This document shows positions 61,310 through 64,000 of a DNA stretch of 64,000 nt, piece by piece. Numbering within the stretch: the stretch's first letter is position 1; each line of letters opens with the position of its first letter. The stretch lies in NCBI GenBank assembly GCA_963575745.1, contig CAUYUJ010018327.1, positions 247,501 to 311,500 on the forward strand. Direction: 5' to 3'. The notes beneath the pieces were generated by a model. That model was not told the DNA's origin. It searched no databases and saw only the letters and a program-made list of their open reading frames with translations. The stretch is from Prorocentrum cordatum (taxonomy: Eukaryota; Sar; Dinophyceae; Prorocentrales; Prorocentraceae). The translations under genes and the position numbers were made by a program.

Positions 61310-62720
61310 ATCGGTTTACCATGGCTGTACTGTCGCACAGAGATATCTTCCCCCTTCCCCGCGCTTCTCCACCGCCAGGTCCTCGCCCCACGGGCCCCAG
61401 CGCGCGCTGGCTGCAGGAAGGGATTCGAGCGCTCAACGCAATCGGTGGTCGAGTCAAATTTATACCTAGCCGGCCTTTGACAGTCTTGCAGGCACACGCC
61501 CAGTCAAGGCTTGCCAAGGTGTGCGCCGACATCCCTGAATGACCGAGTGGCGTGACCGTCCAGGGAGCTCTGAGGGCCACTCTGGGAATGGACCCTGGCC
61601 ATGGCGATGACCTGACCAGCGGGGGCCACGCCCTTGCCAGCGAGGCCGTGTTTCTCTGCCCCGCGCCGCGACGGGCGCGACACGTCTTCCGGATGTGCTG
61701 CCCGCCGACGACCGCTCTCTGCTGGCAGGGGAACCCGCTGGACTTCTGGCGAATACCGTTGCTGTGCCCGAGCGTTTCTCGGGCAGTCTTGTTTTCGATC
61801 CCTGGCTGGCGAAGGGCAGGAAGGCGCATGGCAGATTTGTGTCAGACCTGTGGGCTCGCGGGATGCTCGAGGCGGGGGATGCCGCGAAAGCGGTGACCCT
61901 TTTTTGGTGGAAAAAAGGCGGGGCGTCTCATTTTCGACACCCGAGACGCAAATGCGCAGTTTGCCCCCCGCCCCCCCCCCCCCCTCCGTGCAACTTTCTG
62001 CCGCCGCGCAGGCGCTGGGCTCGCTCGAAATCCAAGTGGGGTGTGCAGCTTGTATTGTGCCCAGGGAGACGCCGCCTGTTGCTTCTACCAGTTTCTGTTG
62101 CCGGAGTCTCTGCGAAGCTGGCTCGGGCTTCCATCCGTGCATTGGTCCGATCTCCCTGCCCGGGTAAGACGGGAGCTTGGCTCGCCCGACCCTTCTGGGT
62201 TGGTCAGGCTTCGGCTCCGCTTTGCACCCGTGGGGCGGTCGTGGGCAGTGTATTTCGCCCAGTCCGCAATGAAGAACATCTTGGCCCCCGCTGTGCCCAA
62301 GGACCCCTTCTTGGCCCAACGCAGGCCCCTGGGCCCGATCTCTCAAGAAGGCGCCGTCAGTGCTATCTACGATCTACGTTGATGACTTCGCGTCTCTGTC
62401 TGTCTCGGCCGAGCGGTCGCAGGAAACTATAACAAAAATTGGCCTCGACGCTGACGCGGAGGCCCGACGGCGCCTCTTTTCTGGGATATTGCATCGGCCC
62501 CTCGGGGGCCTCGTGGGCCCCTTCGGCCGTGAAGCTGTGGAGGATTGCCTTGGCTTCGAAGGCGGTTTATGAGTGTCGGCTGCGTCGGACTGGGCGGCGG
62601 ATTGCACGCTTGGTAGGTCGCGTCTCGGCGCTTCTTTCGGCTCCGCCCAGATCTGCTTTCCAACTTTTCTGTCGTGTACAACTTCAGCACGCGTTTGCGG
62701 GATCGACCCGCTTTTAGGAG
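61310..62720 (+). pseudogene. Element E reverse transcriptase
   Basis: Assembled from four frames. LSHRDIFPLP and ARWLQEGIRALNAIGG come first (61325-61450), then WLAKGRKAHGRFVSDLWARG (61808-61865). GRLIFDTRDANAQFAP (about 61915-61965) is the RLIxDxRxxN box shared with the DIRS-like RT at 42000. GDAACCFYQFLLPESLRSWL (62065 on) is the palm A-box, FAPVGRSWAVYFAQSAMKNI the B-box, STIYVDDFASLS (62365-62400) the catalytic YVDD, and KLWRIALASKAVYECRLRRT the connection. Homopolymer C at 61975-61985 is one obvious frameshift site. Ty3/DIRS-type RT, inactive. Confidence 0.7.
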
Positions 62721-63240
62721 CTCGGTTAGGCACGAATGCTGGCTTGCTTGGGCTCTCCTCCCCGCGGCTGTCGCTCGTCTGGATTTCAAGTTGTGCACCG
62801 ATGTCACTTCGGTCGGCGCTTCCCTCCACGGCTTCGGGGTCACGATCTGCGACGTTGATCGGGAGCTCGTGGGCCAAGTCGGGCGCGTCAGTGAGAGGCG
62901 CCGCTTCAGGGGCGAGCTCGGGAAGTCTACCGGGCCGCGGGGCGTCTTCGATGACGCGGAGGCGCCTTTCTCCTTCATCGCACAGGGTAAGGACAGGGGC
63001 ATCTTGGATACTGGAGCTGAGGTCGCATTCCAGGTCCCCGCTCGGGTCGCTAGGGACGCCCCGTGGGTGGTCATCGCCGCTCGAAGGTGGAGGGGGGAGG
63101 GGGGGATTCTGAACTTGGAGGCGGAGGCGGCCCTCTGGGCTGCACGTCGGATCAGCCCGCGGGAAAGCGCTGATGCTCCTAGCCGGCGTTGCGACCCCGA
63201 GAGCGAATCTTATGCTAAGCACCTTCACGACTGTAACCCT
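62674..63240 (+). pseudogene. Element E RNase H with an internal deletion
   Basis: HECWLAWALLPAAVARLDF leads to LCTDVTSVGASLHGFGVTIC (first Asp) and GILNLEAEAALWAARRI (Glu). The text then jumps straight to SPRESADAPSRRCDPES, the normal NxADxxSR end. The strand bearing the middle Asp and the KGR-type stretch, usually about 60-70 residues, is missing, so this copy cannot be catalytic. The frame continues to 63546 without further domains. Confidence 0.6.
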
Positions 63241-63259
63241 CCTGGCTCAATTTTTTCAA

Positions 63260-63400
63260 CTTGCTTAGCAAGTGGCGCGCCTGCTGGGTGTCTGGCAAGT
63301 GAGGTGCCGGAGGATGCCCTGAAAGTGGTGTGCCAGCTGGGTGTCCTGCAAGTGGTGATCCATCTGGGTGCCCCGCAGCGGGCGCGCCTCGCGGCGGCGA
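63260..63400 (+). repeat. CTGGGTGTCTGGCAAGTGG-type short tandem repeat
   Basis: Four degenerate ~30-bp units (GCTGGGTGTCTGGCAAGTGA, GCTGGGTGTCCTGCAAGTGG, TCTGGGTGCCCCGCAGCGGG). It lies just past the RNase H relic. Confidence 0.7.
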
Positions 63401-63559
63401 CTCCCTGCCGCGCGTGGGCGACGTGGGCCGCGCGTCGACTGCGTGCTCGGAGGCGGCAGCAGCGCTGCAGGCCAGGCCTGCTTCGCGCCGCGGGCCCCGG
63501 AGCCGAAGAAAATGTTCAACTTCAGGGCGGGGGGGGGGGCGGATAATTGCGCACTCAGC

Positions 63560-64000
63560 TTGAAAGTAGACGGAGCCGTGGACTTCTGTCGCAACCAGCT
63601 CAGCCGACGACCGAACGGAGATTGCCAAGTGAGCTGTACAGTTGAAGTTAAGACGCTAAAGCCCACCTCGACCGCGGTGGCCTCGTTGAGAACCGACCGC
63701 GCGACCACAAGTTGGCCATCGCCGAAGGCGAGCGACGGCAGTTGCGAGGGCCAGTGGGCAGCCTGGCGCGATCAACGAGGACGCCGTCGCGCAGGACCTC
63801 GCGGACGCCGACAAGACGCTCCGGTTCGCGAAGGCAAACAGCGACGCGTGTCAGCTCTTCCCGAGGCATGCGACGATCCCGACGAGGTGGCGCTCGCATG
63901 CATGCCGGACGCGGCGCGGGCGGTCCGGGGGGGCGGCAGCTCGCGAGGCGGCTGCCTGATCCTGGCAGCGCACGAGGGCGTGCTCAACGGCGAGGCAGTC
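63560..64000 (+). pseudogene. Ty1/copia-like pol fragment (RNase H region), runs off the window
   Basis: Read across frames: AIAEGERRQLRGPVGSLA (63716-63770), INEDAVAQDLADADKTLRFA (63770-63830), then CMPDAARAVRGGGSSRGG and CLILAAHEGVLNGEA to the end. The order 'LRgpvGSL', 'dL..AdKtLrfAK', 'DAA.a.R..gSS.GG.lil' is the copia RT-end to RNase H signature. At least two frameshifts are present. The rest lies beyond base 64000. Confidence 0.55.

Overview
The window reads as nuclear DNA of a dinoflagellate. The strongest evidence is a complete 22-nt dinoflagellate spliced leader (DinoSL) at 31119-31140 on the minus strand. Supporting signs are very high GC over most of the window, a GC-AG intron, and a mass of nested retroelements with long spurious GC-driven reading frames on both strands. 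I see no housekeeping gene, rRNA, convincing tRNA or CRISPR array. Genus cannot be assigned from the sequence.

Layout. 1-4057: a degenerate but long gene of unknown family (motifs DSSPQ and DMGTE) whose first intron is bounded by 16-bp inverted repeats. 4399-5259: a disordered-protein ORF. 5370-10170: tandem repeats (GGCCCAAGAGG type, CCTTAAACCAA satellite, TTTAAGGG-like inverted arms, a CATATACAAAGCA array) with two small candidate ORFs. 10183-12834: a large unrecognised gene with an N-terminal Cys cluster and a CT-rich in-frame intron. 12850-14400: simple and satellite sequence. 14450-45480: a long dispersed repeat (here 'repeat R') present twice. Copy 1 (14450-18840) is largely uninterrupted. 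Copy 2 is broken up by LINE-B (23653-34670, flanked by the 11-bp duplication TGTTATTTGCG) and by a tyrosine-recombinase retrotransposon (about 37762-45183). LINE-B is itself split by LINE-A (24220-31140), which has a perfect 14-bp target-site duplication, a poly(A) tail and an intact spliced leader at its 5' end.

45480-64000: more repeats and relics. These are a ~90-bp tandem array, a 5'-truncated LINE fragment (LINE-C), a LINE on the minus strand (LINE-D) sitting inside another ~90-bp array, a 95-bp minisatellite, a broken retrotransposon with gag-like/RT/RNase H pieces (element E), and a Ty1/copia RNase H fragment running off the window end.

How the parts relate. LINE-A looks like a young, possibly mobilisable element: APE, RT and RNase H are all present and uninterrupted. 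Its 5' end is exactly the end of a trans-spliced mRNA, so it appears to have been copied from an SL-capped transcript. LINE-B shows the same geometry with a decayed leader. The layers give a relative order: repeat R, then LINE-B, then LINE-A; the tyrosine-recombinase element also postdates repeat R. Everything else in the GC-rich tracts that I could not tie to a family is stated as such.
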